Of a stretch of DNA of 64,000 bases, positions 17,909-27,393 are shown in pieces. The stretch is from the NCBI RefSeq assembly GCF_003992625.1, contig NZ_RZMW01000043.1, positions 1-64,000 of the forward strand. Direction: 5' to 3'. The DNA is from Pelagibacterium lentulum (lineage in GTDB: Bacteria > Pseudomonadota > Alphaproteobacteria > Rhizobiales > Devosiaceae). The position numbers and the translations under genes are program-made. Under the pieces are notes generated by a model, which saw nothing but the letters and a program-made list of their open reading frames with translations, was not told where the DNA came from and did no database searches. Position 1 is the first letter of the stretch; the number at the start of each line of letters is the position of its first letter.

Positions 17909-18200
17909 GGCCATCCTCATCGAGATGCTGGCGGTCAAAACGCGGGGTGGAGGGACCTTCGGCCCGGATACGTGCGCGAACACGGCTCGGACAAATTACC
18001 CCGTTTTCGACCGACACATCTTCGGTCTCAAGGCTGATGATCTTGCCGGTTGCCTTCGTGGCAGCCAGGGCCGCATCGAGATCGTCAGCCTCGTCTTTTG
18101 CAAAAACCCGCGCTTTTTGCAGGTCTTCGATCCAGTTGCCGGCTGCGTCGAGATATACGACAGCGCCCGAGAGCAGTTCGTTTCCAGTGAGGATTTGCAT
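17895..18200 (-). CDS. DUF2849 protein of the sulfite reductase operon
   Basis: 101-aa small cytoplasmic protein (GNELLSGAVVYLDAAGNWIE start). The DUF2849 family is found almost only between cysG and cysI in alphaproteobacteria; its job is unknown, perhaps assisting sulfite reductase assembly or siroheme delivery (inference). It starts nine bases after cysG ends and overlaps cysI. Confidence 0.88.
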   Translation of the reverse strand: MQILTGNELLSGAVVYLDAAGNWIEDLQKARVFAKDEADDLDAALAATKATGKIISLETEDVSVENGVICPSRVRARIRAEGPSTPRFDRQHLDEDGHVSI

Positions 18201-18209
18201 ATTGTCTTT

Positions 18210-19604
18210 CTACGCTACTCTGAAATGTTCCGGCGCAATCGCTTCGGCTTGCGCCCAATCGCCCGCAGCCACTGCGTGACCGATAAAAATGATCGCCGGG
18301 CCATCGGCAAAGGCGATTTCGCCTGCCGCCAACGCACCAATGGTTCCCGCATAAAGTGCCTTGTCGGCGCGTCCGGCATTGACCACGATCCCGACCGGTA
18401 CCGTTGCAGCAACACCGTGAGCCATGAGATCGGAGGCCACCTGCCCCGCAATCGATTTGCCCATGTATAGCCCCAGCGTCAACCCGGATCGGGCAAGCGA
18501 GGCCCAATGGGCCAGATCGGTATTGTCCGCTCCGTGCGCGGTTGCAAAAACAAAGCCGGACGAGACCTTGCGCAGCGTAACCGGCGTTGCCGTATCGGCT
18601 GCGGCAGCCAGCGCCGCGGTAACACCCGGCACGATGGCATAATCGATACCGGCCTTGCGCAGTGCCGCGATTTCCTCACCGGCCCGGCCAAAGACCATCG
18701 GATCGCCGGATTTGAGCCGCGCGACCTTCTTGCCCTCGCGCGCAAGGCGAACGATGAGCGTATTGATCTGGGCCTGTGAGAACGAGTGATGGCCCTTGGC
18801 CTTGCCTACGGAAATTCGATCAGCATCGCGGCGGCCCATTTCAACCACGGCCGGCGGAACGAGTTGATCGTGAACGATCACATCCGCTTCCTGCAAAAGC
18901 CGTTGGGCACGCAGGGTCAAAAGGTCCTCGGCACCCGGTCCCGCACCGATGAGCCAGACAACACCTGCGCCCTGCCCCGCTTTCGCATGGGCATCGAGCA
19001 GGCGATGGGCTTCGGCTTCGCCCTGCCCGCTCACCAGCGCTGCATCGACGGCGGGCGAGGTGACAAGCGCCTCGTAATAGCGGCGGCGCGCGGTGCCATC
19101 GGAAATCAGCTCGGCCACCTTGTCGCGCATGGCGCCGGCAAGCCCGGCCAGAGCGCCAAGCCGGGGGGAAAACATCGCTTCAATGCGCGCACGCACAAGA
19201 CGCGCAAGCACTGGCGCCGCGCCTTCAGAGGAAATCGCAATCGAGATCGGCGCACGATCGACAATGGCGGGTGTGAAAAAATCGCAGTTCTCGGGGACGT
19301 CCACTTCGTTGGCGGGGACACCGGCCTGCCGCGCCAGTTCGAGCGCGCGGGCGCCTTCAAGGCCATGATCGGCAACAAAGAGCAAAGCGGCATCGGCAAG
19401 GTCCCGCGCTTCGAGCCGGCGGGAAACGAGTGTTACGTCAAGCGCCGAAAAATCCGCCTCGAAAACATCGGCAAAAATCAGGACGCGTGCGCTGGTCTTG
19501 ACCGCGAGTCGGGCCTTGGCCAACGCCTCGTCGTCACCACCGACAATGATGATCGATCGGCCAGCGACCTTGAACGAAACCGGGAATGTGTTCAGCCGTG
19601 CCAC
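18210..19604 (-). CDS. cysG: Siroheme synthase CysG
   Basis: 464-aa multifunctional enzyme making siroheme from uroporphyrinogen III. Residues 1 to about 210 form the precorrin-2 dehydrogenase/sirohydrochlorin ferrochelatase part (SIIIVGGDDEALAKAR NAD site; PAIVDRAPISIAISSEGAAP). Residues about 215-464 form uroporphyrinogen-III methyltransferase (VWLIGAGPGAEDLLTLRA, RLKSGDPMVFGRAGEE, VPGVTAALAAAA). It is the first gene of the sulfite reductase operon and supplies its cofactor. The upstream 256 bases (19605-19860) hold no clear gene. Confidence 0.95.
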   Translation of the reverse strand: MARLNTFPVSFKVAGRSIIIVGGDDEALAKARLAVKTSARVLIFADVFEADFSALDVTLVSRRLEARDLADAALLFVADHGLEGARALELARQAGVPANEVDVPENCDFFTPAIVDRAPISIAISSEGAAPVLARLVRARIEAMFSPRLGALAGLAGAMRDKVAELISDGTARRRYYEALVTSPAVDAALVSGQGEAEAHRLLDAHAKAGQGAGVVWLIGAGPGAEDLLTLRAQRLLQEADVIVHDQLVPPAVVEMGRRDADRISVGKAKGHHSFSQAQINTLIVRLAREGKKVARLKSGDPMVFGRAGEEIAALRKAGIDYAIVPGVTAALAAAADTATPVTLRKVSSGFVFATAHGADNTDLAHWASLARSGLTLGLYMGKSIAGQVASDLMAHGVAATVPVGIVVNAGRADKALYAGTIGALAAGEIAFADGPAIIFIGHAVAAGDWAQAEAIAPEHFRVA

Positions 19605-19860
19605 GGGTGCGCCGTCTCCTGACGATTGCTCAATCTAGGGTTTTGCGGATCAAGGCGGGCTACCATCGGCGGCATTTGCCCGTTCCAAGTGGCCTAGAAA
19701 ATAAGGGTTTTTATGGGAATCAGCAAGGCAGCAAGACAAAGCCGGTGCTTTATTTCCCTCGGCTTTACACCATTAGAACACCGCATGGGGGCCACTGTGC
19801 GCAGGCGCAAAAATTTACGCAAAAGCGGCCCAGGCAGGAAACACTACTCTATAAGTCGGG

Positions 19861-20181
19861 TTAGCCCTGGCGGCTTGGCACGCGCACGACAAGACCGTCG
19901 AGATCGTCGCGAATCTTGATCTGGCACGACAGTCGGCTGGTTTCCTGAACATCGAAGGCGAAGTCGAGCATGTCCTCTTCCATCGAGGATGGACCGCCGG
20001 TGGTCGAAATCCACTCTTCATCGACATAGACATGGCAGGTAGCGCAGGTACAGGCACCGCCACACTCTGCAACGATGCCGCGCACGCCATTGCGGATAGC
20101 CGTTTCCATCAGCGTCGCGCCGATTTCGGCTTCGACCTGCTGACGCGTGCCATCGGGTTCGATGAAGGTGATCTGCGGCAT
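19861..20181 (-). CDS. fdxB: [2Fe-2S] ferredoxin, FdxB/adrenodoxin type
   Basis: 106-aa ferredoxin with [20 protein letters not shown] and RLSCQI ligands. The frame extends upstream, but [11 protein letters not shown] at 20181 matches family starts. It is paralogous to the ferredoxin at 13347-13676, sharing EEDMLD and [11 protein letters not shown]-like blocks. It sits about 250 bases before cysG on the same strand. Members of this type serve P450s, Fe-S assembly or reductases; partner unknown. Confidence 0.88.
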   Translation of the reverse strand: MPQITFIEPDGTRQQVEAEIGATLMETAIRNGVRGIVAECGGACTCATCHVYVDEEWISTTGGPSSMEEDMLDFAFDVQETSRLSCQIKIRDDLDGLVVRVPSRQG

Positions 20182-20280
20182 GGATTGTGAGGCTCCGGGC
20201 GGGGTATATCGACGTATCGCGACCGATATAGTCGGCGATCGGGCCGCCGACAACCCGAACCGGACGATTCGTGAGGCGGA

Positions 20281-20661
20281 TCAATCCGCGATCAGATTGA
20301 GGATATAGGCGCTGACTTCCGAGACGGCCATTGCCATATCGTCAAGCGTTTCAGGATCAACGCGACCAGCTTCGGCCAGTTCGCGCTCGGCTCCGCGCAC
20401 GATATCGGCAAGCGCAGTTGCCCCGATGCCCACCGAGGCAGAGCGCAGCGTATGCAGGCCGAGCTCGAGTTCGTAATGATCGTGTGTCGCGCGCAGGCGC
20501 TCGAAATAGACGTTGACCTGGCGCTCGAACATGCGAAGCACTTCCTGCTCCAGCATCTGGTCGCCCATGGTCTGGCGCGCAAGATGAACAAGGTCAATCG
20601 GCCGGTTTGTCCGGTCGACACGGGCGCTCTCAAGAGAGGGAATCGATACGGATTGCGCCAT
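20281..20661 (-). CDS. Stand-alone Hpt (histidine phosphotransfer) protein
   Basis: 126 aa. The predicted four-helix Hpt domain has the phospho-acceptor His70 in LHTLRSASVGIGATAL, matching H-x-L-K/R-x-x-S-x-x-x-G. No kinase or receiver domain is attached, so it would relay phosphate between separate proteins. The ATG at 20661 has AAAGG six bases upstream. It is divergent from the growth-pole-ring-like gene, with a CtrA box between them, which suggests a cell-cycle or polarity relay (inference). Confidence 0.8.
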   Translation of the reverse strand: MAQSVSIPSLESARVDRTNRPIDLVHLARQTMGDQMLEQEVLRMFERQVNVYFERLRATHDHYELELGLHTLRSASVGIGATALADIVRGAERELAEAGRVDPETLDDMAMAVSEVSAYILNLIAD

Positions 20662-20789
20662 GATTGACCTTTCTGCCAATGCCGGTTTGACTCATACAGC
20701 AGGAAGATTAATGTGACGGGTCTAAAGAGAGCCTTAATTGCTGACAGATTCTTGCTTTTCCTTGCAAAATGACACGAGTGAAAAAGTCG

Positions 20790-20804
20790 TTAACGAATTT
20801 TTAA
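20790..20804. promoter_or_regulatory. Canonical CtrA box (TTAA-N7-TTAA)
   Basis: TTAACGAATTTTTAA: two TTAA half-sites exactly seven bases apart, the full CtrA site of alphaproteobacteria. It lies 129 bases before the Hpt start and 210 bases before the growth-pole-ring-like start, within the 352-base divergent region. The rest of that region shows no gene. Confidence 0.65.
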
Positions 20805-21013
20805 TAAAGATTTCAGCAATCGCGCCTTTCGGTGTATAAAGCTGTGTTACGAGCAGGCGGCGGCGTGGATTTCGTGTTTCGATAAGAGACGCGTCATATC
20901 AGAGCACGAACCACAACGGATCGCTTAGGATTGGCAGTGTTTTGGGCCAATCCATGATCCGGTACTGACCGCTCAAAAGCGTGGCGGCGCACGAGTAAAG
21001 AGTAGTTGAGAGT

Positions 21014-24000
21014 ATGGCGAAAAAATCGACCCCTCCTAAGGACGATCTGGCAGCATTGGCATTTTCCGCTGTCGAGGACGCACTGAAGGAATCGGTTTTC
21101 TCGATGGAAGACAAGCCAGCGCGAAAAACCGAATTCCAACCCAAACGGAGCGAAGGCCGCACCTCAAACGAAAGACTGCGCGCTGCCGACAAGATCGCAG
21201 CGCAGGCCTCTACCGTTGCCAATGATGACCGTTCTGCCTCACCATCTGTGCTGTTTGCCGTCCAGAACAAGGCTTCAAACGCCCCGCTCTGGGTTGCCAT
21301 CATTGCCGCCGCACTCTGGATTGCGGGCGTCGGCGCCATCGCATGGCTGCGCTACGGTGCCCAGTTCGGTGCTGGGCTAACCTTTGGCGAATTTGCCCAG
21401 ACACTCGATTTTGCAGCGCTTGCCGCCATCATCGCGCTGCCGGTTCTGGCAATGTTTTCCATTGCCTTCCTTGTGCGCCGCGCGCAGGACCTGCGCCTTG
21501 CCGCCAATTCCATGACGCAGGCCGCCATCCGGCTCAATGAGCCCGAATCCGCTGCCGCCCACAAGATCGCAACCGTTGGCCAGGCCGTGCGCCGCGAGGT
21601 TAATGCCATTGGCGACGGGCTCGAACGCGCCCTTTCGCGTGCGAGCGAGCTTGAGGTGATGGTCCACAATGAAGTGACCGCGCTCGAACGCTCTTATTCC
21701 GACAACGAAACGCGCATGCGCCAGTTGATCGAGGAGCTGGGCAACCAGCGTGAATCGGTTGTGACCAATTCGGAAAAGATGCGTGAAGCCATAGCCGCGG
21801 TTCATGGCAGTGTCGCATCCGATCTCGAAGTTGCCGGTTCCGAACTCACCGAACGCCTGCGCAATGCGGGCACCGAAGTCACCGCTGCGCTCAACGAACG
21901 CGGAACCTCGATTGCATCGAGCATCGAAACCGCCACCTCAGCCCTTGAAACGGCGTTTGACAACCGCTCGCGCTCATTTACCGAGCTGGTCGATGGCCGC
22001 ACGTCCGATCTTCTCATGGCGCTGGACGACAGCGCCAGCCGCCTTGATGGCACATTGAGCGACAGGGCTAACACGCTGACCAGTGCGATCGATGGGACCA
22101 CAGAGCGTCTCGAAACCACGCTGACATCCAACGCCGAAGCCATCCAGACTGCGCTTTCAGGCCATACCGATCGGGTTGAAAACGCGCTTTCTGAAACCGG
22201 CAATCGCCTGTCCGTACTGCTTGATGAACGCAACGTTGCTTTGGGCGAAACCTTGACCTCCGGTGCGGATCGCATCCAGACCGCCTTTACCGAGCGCACA
22301 GACGCTCTGACCAGCGCACTCGATTCACGTGCCGAAGCTATCGCCAGCACAGTCGATGCCCGCGTCGATTCTCTGGTCAATGCGCTGGATTCCCATACGG
22401 TGTCCATTTCCGCGGCTATCGAAGACCGTGCCGCTTCGCTTACCGATGTGCTGAGGACATCAAGCGACTCGATACTGCTCGACTTCTCCCAGCGCGGCGA
22501 GAACCTTTCGACAGCTTTCGCCGAGATGGGCGAAAAGGTCTCCCACGACATCGCCAATCGCTCCGAGGAGGCGCAGGCCGCGCTCTCGCGCATCACCGAA
22601 CGGTTGGACGAAACCTTCTCGATCCAGACAAACGCGCTCGATAGCCAGATGCAGACGCTTGCCCTGCAACTTGACAGCGCTTTCCAGGACTCTGCCGATC
22701 GCAGCCGGGAGACTGTCGAGCGCGCAGGCAATGAAACACTGGCCCAGCTCAATGCCCGCGTGGACGAGATTTCCGTTGTTCTCGACAGCCGCATCAGCGC
22801 GGTCGACACGATTGTCGGCGAAAAGGGCGAGAAGCTCATCACCACGCTCGACAGCCATGCCGACCGGTTCCGCGACAGCGCCAGCCATCTGGAAGGCGTT
22901 ATCGAGGACAAGAGCACTTCGCTCAATGCCGCGCTCGATGGCCGCGCCGATCGCTTTGCCGGTCTTGTCGACGAGAAGGTCAGCCTGCTCAATAGCCTGC
23001 TCGACGACCGCAGCACGGCATTCGCGGTCGCAGTCGAACTCGGCTCCTCACAGATCGTCGATGCCATCGAGTCCCGCGTCGACGGCCTCAGCGCCACATT
23101 GGGCGCCCGCGCCGAGGAAATCGACGCAAGCCTCCAGGAACGCACCGCAGACCTGGATTCCAGGCTTGAAGCGCGCGCGGCCCAGATCGATAGCACCGTC
23201 GCAGAGCGCACTAGCGCACTCGACACGACGCTGGGCGAACGCACAGCCGCGTTCAGCGGCGCTCTTGCCGAGCGCACGGCAGAACTTGAAACAACCTTCG
23301 CGGAACGTTCGGCCCAGCTTGAGGGAACAATCAATCAAAGCACAGTTCACCTCGATTCAACTCTAAGCGCACGCACCATTGAACTGGAAGGCGCTCTGAC
23401 AGAGCGGACCGAGCAACTGGAAGCTGCGCTCAATGCCCGCTCCAACGAACTCGAAAGCAAACTCGGCGAGCGCACGAGCCAGCTTGAGAACACGATTGGA
23501 TCGCGCACGGAACAGCTCGAGAGCACGCTCGCCGAACGTACCGAGCAGCTCGAAAACGCCATCGGCAGCCGCACCGCTCAACTCGACAATACGATTGCCG
23601 CGCGCACAACCCAGATCGACGACGTTCTGGCCGAGCGCACCGGCGCCATGAACTCGATGCTCGACATCACCGCCAGCCAGCTTACCGAAACGCTGAGCGA
23701 GCGCACCAGCTTCCTGGGCACAACCATCGATGAGGCTTCCGACCGTCTCGACCGCCGCATCACCGGTTCGGCCAATTATCTGGAAGCGGCGCTGGACGAA
23801 AAGGCCGAGCGCCTGAGCGGAACCATTGCCGAGCGCACGGGCGAACTTTCCGCAGCCATGGACACTTCGAGCGAAAACTTCCGCTCGACCGTCGATGCAA
23901 GCCTGGTCAACATCACCGAAACGATGGAAAGCCGCACCAATCAGGTATCGTCGCTCATCGAGGGTAAGGTCGCCGAAGTCAATTCCAATATCGGGCGCGA

Positions 24001-26299
24001 AATCGATACGGCAATTACCAGAATTGCCGACGCGGAAACCGGCATCACCGCCCGCATCGATTCTGCCGCTCAGACCGTTGGACAGAGCGCCCACGAAGCG
24101 GCCAGCCTCGTTGAATCGCGGCTCGGCGAAGCGCGCAATGCCATTACCGAAATGGTCGACGATCGCCTCGGCACCCTGCCCGAAGCCATCACCACCCGCG
24201 CCGAAATCACTGCCGAGCGCCTAGCTCATCTCAACGAAGCAATCCACGGCACGATTTCCGATTCCATGCGCGATCTCGAAGCGGGTGCCGACCGGATCGA
24301 ATCCACCCTCACCTCTTCGATCCACAGCGCTATCGGCCAATCGATACGGGATCTCGAAGGCGGCGCGGACCGCATCGAAAACGTGCTCAACGACAAACTG
24401 GCCAACATCACAGCTAATATCGCAACCGATGTCGAGCAGACCGCCATGCGCATGGACGCGGTTGTCCGTAAGGCCATGGAAGAGTTCAAGACCGCCGCAG
24501 TCCAGATCGAAGACCTTGTGGAAGTCCGCGCCGTTCATACCGCAGACGAACTCGGTCGCAAGGCCGCCGAACTCAACAAGATCGTCGCCCAGCACACCGA
24601 TGGCTTTGCCGAGCTTATCGATGCCAAGCAGAACCAGCTTACCAATGCGCTGGGCAGCCAGACCAACCTGCTGCGCGCAGCGCTGGAAGCAAATGCCCGG
24701 GAGTCCGAAGAAATCATGGCCGAATCCACAAACCGGATTCAACATGAAGTCACCGAATCGCTGCGCAAGCTCAACGATGCCAACCTGCTGCTCCAGCGCG
24801 TTCTGGAAAGCTCAACCGGCAATCTCGCGCGTCTGCAAGGCAGCGTAAACGACCAGACGGCAAGCTACTCCCAGGCCGTGCGCGATGCACTCGAAGGCAC
24901 CGAACAGGCTGGTTCTCTCGTAGGCAACCACGTCAAGGCTTTGCAATCGACCATCGAAACCATGCTGGAGCAGTTCGGCTCGATTTCCGGCCAGTTGCGT
25001 AACGAAACCACGACCTTCACCGACGCAGCGGCCAATCTCGCCGAGGTGGGCAACTCGACCGTTGATACTCTGGAAAATCGCCGAGCGGCCATGGATGCCT
25101 TGGCAGAAGGCTTTACCGCCCGCACCGAGGAAATCGACACCCGCCTGCGCGGCTTTGCGCAGAACATCGCGGAAACCGTCAACGCGACCGAGCACAGGCT
25201 CATTGCCGCCCGCCGGGCCATGGAAGAAGCTCTGTCCTCGACATCGGATGCCGTTACCGGGCAGATCACCCATATCGGCGACCTGGCATCGGGCGAAGGC
25301 GAGCGTGCAAGCAACGCACTGCGCCAGACCCAGGCCGAACTGCTCGCCGACATCGAACGCGCCTATGCCGATGCGACACGCCGCTTCACCGACACAGCAG
25401 AAGCAATGCGCATGACCGCCTCCCAGCTTGGCAGCGAACTTGAAGCGACCCGCAACGAATTGCAGCGTTCGGTCCTCGACCTGCCGGAAGAAACACGCGC
25501 CAGCGCAGCGGCAATGCGCCGCGTCGTGGCAGAACAGATCGAGGCACTTTCCGAACTCAACGCTATCGTTCGGGCCCAGCCCAACACTCACGAAGTGTCA
25601 GGCCGCAGCGCTTCGCGCCCTGCACGCACGCAACAGCCCGCGCCCCAGCGCCGTGTTGAGCCGGCTCCAACTCCCGTCCAGCAGCGTTCGGAACCCGTTC
25701 GCCGTCCTGAACCGCCGCGTCAACCCGCGATGGCTGAAGCGCCCCAGGCACAGCCGAAATCGCCGTCCGAACGCCTGAATGAAGCGCTGGCACAATCACG
25801 GTCTGCCCAGGCTCAAGCCCCCCGCCAGGAAGCACCTGCCGCCGTGCCGACACAGGCACCCAATCCGGCATCTGCACCCCCGCAACCCAGCCCGAACGAA
25901 GCAGGCTGGCTGCGCGATGTGCTGCGCAATGCCTCGGCTAATCAGGCCGGCGGCTCGCGCCAGATCAATCTCTCCAGCCTCACCGATGAAATCGCCCGCG
26001 CAATCGACGACCGGGCTCTCGCCGACGCCTGGAACCGCTATCAGGATGGACATTCGGGCGCGTTCAACCGCCGTCTCTATACAATCACGGGTCAGGCGAC
26101 CTTTGACGAGGTGAAGCGCAAGATGGAACGCGATGCCGAATTCGGCCGCACCGCCACCGCCTATATGGGCGAGTTCGAGCAGCTTTTGCGTGAGGAGGCC
26201 AAAGGCCCCAACGGCATGGCAGTCACCTTTGAACTGCTCATGTCCAACCGCGGCAAAGTCTATACCATGCTTGCCCATGCGTCGGGCCGGTTGAACTGA
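21014..26299 (+). CDS. Giant coiled-coil membrane protein, growth-pole-ring (GPR/RgsE)-like
   Basis: 1761 aa. A cytoplasmic N-terminus (1-about 90) is followed by two transmembrane helices (about 91-113, WVAIIAAALWIAGVGAIAWL, and about 133-155, ALAAIIALPVLAMFSIAFLV). Residues about 170-1515 are an almost uninterrupted helical rod built of 11-residue repeats; the clearest run (about 797-877) repeats TEQLESTLAER-like units. A Pro/Ala/Gln-rich linker (about 1529-1632) leads to a compact C-terminal domain (about 1635-1761). This architecture matches Agrobacterium GPR and Sinorhizobium RgsE, ring-forming apolipoprotein-like proteins needed for polar growth in Rhizobiales. No other recognised domain. 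Confidence 0.85.
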   Translation: MAKKSTPPKDDLAALAFSAVEDALKESVFSMEDKPARKTEFQPKRSEGRTSNERLRAADKIAAQASTVANDDRSASPSVLFAVQNKASNAPLWVAIIAAALWIAGVGAIAWLRYGAQFGAGLTFGEFAQTLDFAALAAIIALPVLAMFSIAFLVRRAQDLRLAANSMTQAAIRLNEPESAAAHKIATVGQAVRREVNAIGDGLERALSRASELEVMVHNEVTALERSYSDNETRMRQLIEELGNQRESVVTNSEKMREAIAAVHGSVASDLEVAGSELTERLRNAGTEVTAALNERGTSIASSIETATSALETAFDNRSRSFTELVDGRTSDLLMALDDSASRLDGTLSDRANTLTSAIDGTTERLETTLTSNAEAIQTALSGHTDRVENALSETGNRLSVLLDERNVALGETLTSGADRIQTAFTERTDALTSALDSRAEAIASTVDARVDSLVNALDSHTVSISAAIEDRAASLTDVLRTSSDSILLDFSQRGENLSTAFAEMGEKVSHDIANRSEEAQAALSRITERLDETFSIQTNALDSQMQTLALQLDSAFQDSADRSRETVERAGNETLAQLNARVDEISVVLDSRISAVDTIVGEKGEKLITTLDSHADRFRDSASHLEGVIEDKSTSLNAALDGRADRFAGLVDEKVSLLNSLLDDRSTAFAVAVELGSSQIVDAIESRVDGLSATLGARAEEIDASLQERTADLDSRLEARAAQIDSTVAERTSALDTTLGERTAAFSGALAERTAELETTFAERSAQLEGTINQSTVHLDSTLSARTIELEGALTERTEQLEAALNARSNELESKLGERTSQLENTIGSRTEQLESTLAERTEQLENAIGSRTAQLDNTIAARTTQIDDVLAERTGAMNSMLDITASQLTETLSERTSFLGTTIDEASDRLDRRITGSANYLEAALDEKAERLSGTIAERTGELSAAMDTSSENFRSTVDASLVNITETMESRTNQVSSLIEGKVAEVNSNIGREIDTAITRIADAETGITARIDSAAQTVGQSAHEAASLVESRLGEARNAITEMVDDRLGTLPEAITTRAEITAERLAHLNEAIHGTISDSMRDLEAGADRIESTLTSSIHSAIGQSIRDLEGGADRIENVLNDKLANITANIATDVEQTAMRMDAVVRKAMEEFKTAAVQIEDLVEVRAVHTADELGRKAAELNKIVAQHTDGFAELIDAKQNQLTNALGSQTNLLRAALEANARESEEIMAESTNRIQHEVTESLRKLNDANLLLQRVLESSTGNLARLQGSVNDQTASYSQAVRDALEGTEQAGSLVGNHVKALQSTIETMLEQFGSISGQLRNETTTFTDAAANLAEVGNSTVDTLENRRAAMDALAEGFTARTEEIDTRLRGFAQNIAETVNATEHRLIAARRAMEEALSSTSDAVTGQITHIGDLASGEGERASNALRQTQAELLADIERAYADATRRFTDTAEAMRMTASQLGSELEATRNELQRSVLDLPEETRASAAAMRRVVAEQIEALSELNAIVRAQPNTHEVSGRSASRPARTQQPAPQRRVEPAPTPVQQRSEPVRRPEPPRQPAMAEAPQAQPKSPSERLNEALAQSRSAQAQAPRQEAPAAVPTQAPNPASAPPQPSPNEAGWLRDVLRNASANQAGGSRQINLSSLTDEIARAIDDRALADAWNRYQDGHSGAFNRRLYTITGQATFDEVKRKMERDAEFGRTATAYMGEFEQLLREEAKGPNGMAVTFELLMSNRGKVYTMLAHASGRLN

Positions 26300-26355
26300 T
26301 CGGGCTTGCATTAACGGATCAAGTGAACGCGGCAGAGATGCCGCGTTTTGCTTTT

Positions 26356-27381
26356 TCAGGCAACGATCCGCAGGGGCGCAGCAGCGGGATGCAGATTGGC
26401 GGCAAACTGGTCTGCGGCGCGATCCCATGTAAAATTAAGGCTGTGCTTGTACGCCGCGAGCCGCGATAGGCCGAGCGCCCGCGTGACCGCTCTGCCCAGA
26501 TCCTCATCAAGTGCGCCGGAGGCCGGGTCGGTCAGAACATCGCGCGGCCCCATCACCGGGTAGGCGGCAACCGGCACGCCGCAAGCCAGCGCCTCGATCA
26601 AGACATTGCCGAACGTATCGGTGCGCGATGGAAAGACAAAGACATCGGCGCTCTGATAAAGCGCGGTAAGGTCTGAGCCGGTTTTCTTGCCCAGAAAGAC
26701 CGCCTCGGAATAGTTCCGCTCTAGCTGCTCGCGTTGCGGGCCATCGCCCACCACAATCTTGGTGCCAGGCAGATCGAGTTGTAAAAACGCCTCGATATTC
26801 TTTTCCACCGCGACACGACCGACATAGAGCATATGCGGGCCGGGCAAACCGGCAAAACAGGATTTCGGACCGGGCGCGAACCGGCTGGTATCGACCCCGC
26901 GCGACCACAGTGCCAGACGGGAAAATCCGTGCATCCTGAGATCGTCTATGGCGCTGGGTGTGGGCGCCATGGTGACTGCCGCAGCCTCATGAAACCAGCG
27001 CAGATAGGCGTAGCTCCATTCCAGTGGCACCGGCAGCCGCGCAGCCACATATTCAGGGAAACGCGTGTGATAGCTTGTCGAAAAGGTGAGATCCAAGGCC
27101 AGGCAGGCATGGCGGGCTGCAAGCCCGAGCGGACCTTCGGTTGCGATGTGGATATAGTCGGGCGCAGCCCTCACTATATGCTCGCTGACAGCCGCACGAG
27201 TCGCAAGCGACAGGCGGATTTCAGGGTAAGTGGGCAGCGGCATCGTCCAGAAGGCGTCGGGCGTGAGATAGTGCACATCGTATCCGCGACCGGACAGGTG
27301 TTGCCCCACGCGTTCGAGGGATCGCACAACCCCGTTGACTTGCGGGTGCCATGCGTCGGTGACGATCAGTAATCTGACCAT
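26356..27381 (-). CDS. GT4-family glycosyltransferase, possibly Agt-type glycolipid synthase
   Basis: 341-aa GT-B fold glycosyltransferase. The N-terminal acceptor domain has TDAWHPQVNGVVRSLE; the C-terminal donor domain has LYVGRVAVEKNIEAFL, VGDGPQREQLE and FPSRTDTFGNVLIEALACG. This last motif resembles sulfoquinovosyl- and diacylglycerol-glycosyltransferases. It begins 12 bases after a metallophosphoesterase gene, so the two form an operon. That pairing is like plcP-agt loci, where the enzyme glycosylates diacylglycerol released from phospholipids under phosphate limitation. Biochemical role is inferred. Confidence 0.85.
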   Translation of the reverse strand: MVRLLIVTDAWHPQVNGVVRSLERVGQHLSGRGYDVHYLTPDAFWTMPLPTYPEIRLSLATRAAVSEHIVRAAPDYIHIATEGPLGLAARHACLALDLTFSTSYHTRFPEYVAARLPVPLEWSYAYLRWFHEAAAVTMAPTPSAIDDLRMHGFSRLALWSRGVDTSRFAPGPKSCFAGLPGPHMLYVGRVAVEKNIEAFLQLDLPGTKIVVGDGPQREQLERNYSEAVFLGKKTGSDLTALYQSADVFVFPSRTDTFGNVLIEALACGVPVAAYPVMGPRDVLTDPASGALDEDLGRAVTRALGLSRLAAYKHSLNFTWDRAADQFAANLHPAAAPLRIVA

Positions 27382-27393
27382 TGGACTTATCTC

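Noticed and set aside
21802-23334. 510-aa minus-strand ORF within the giant protein gene, and several other long frames there
   Set aside because: Serine/arginine/valine-rich shadow caused by the strongly biased repeats of the plus-strand coiled-coil gene.
26356-27381. LPS core glycosyltransferase assignment
   Set aside because: No lipopolysaccharide genes nearby; coupling to a PlcP-like phosphoesterase fits a glycolipid role better.
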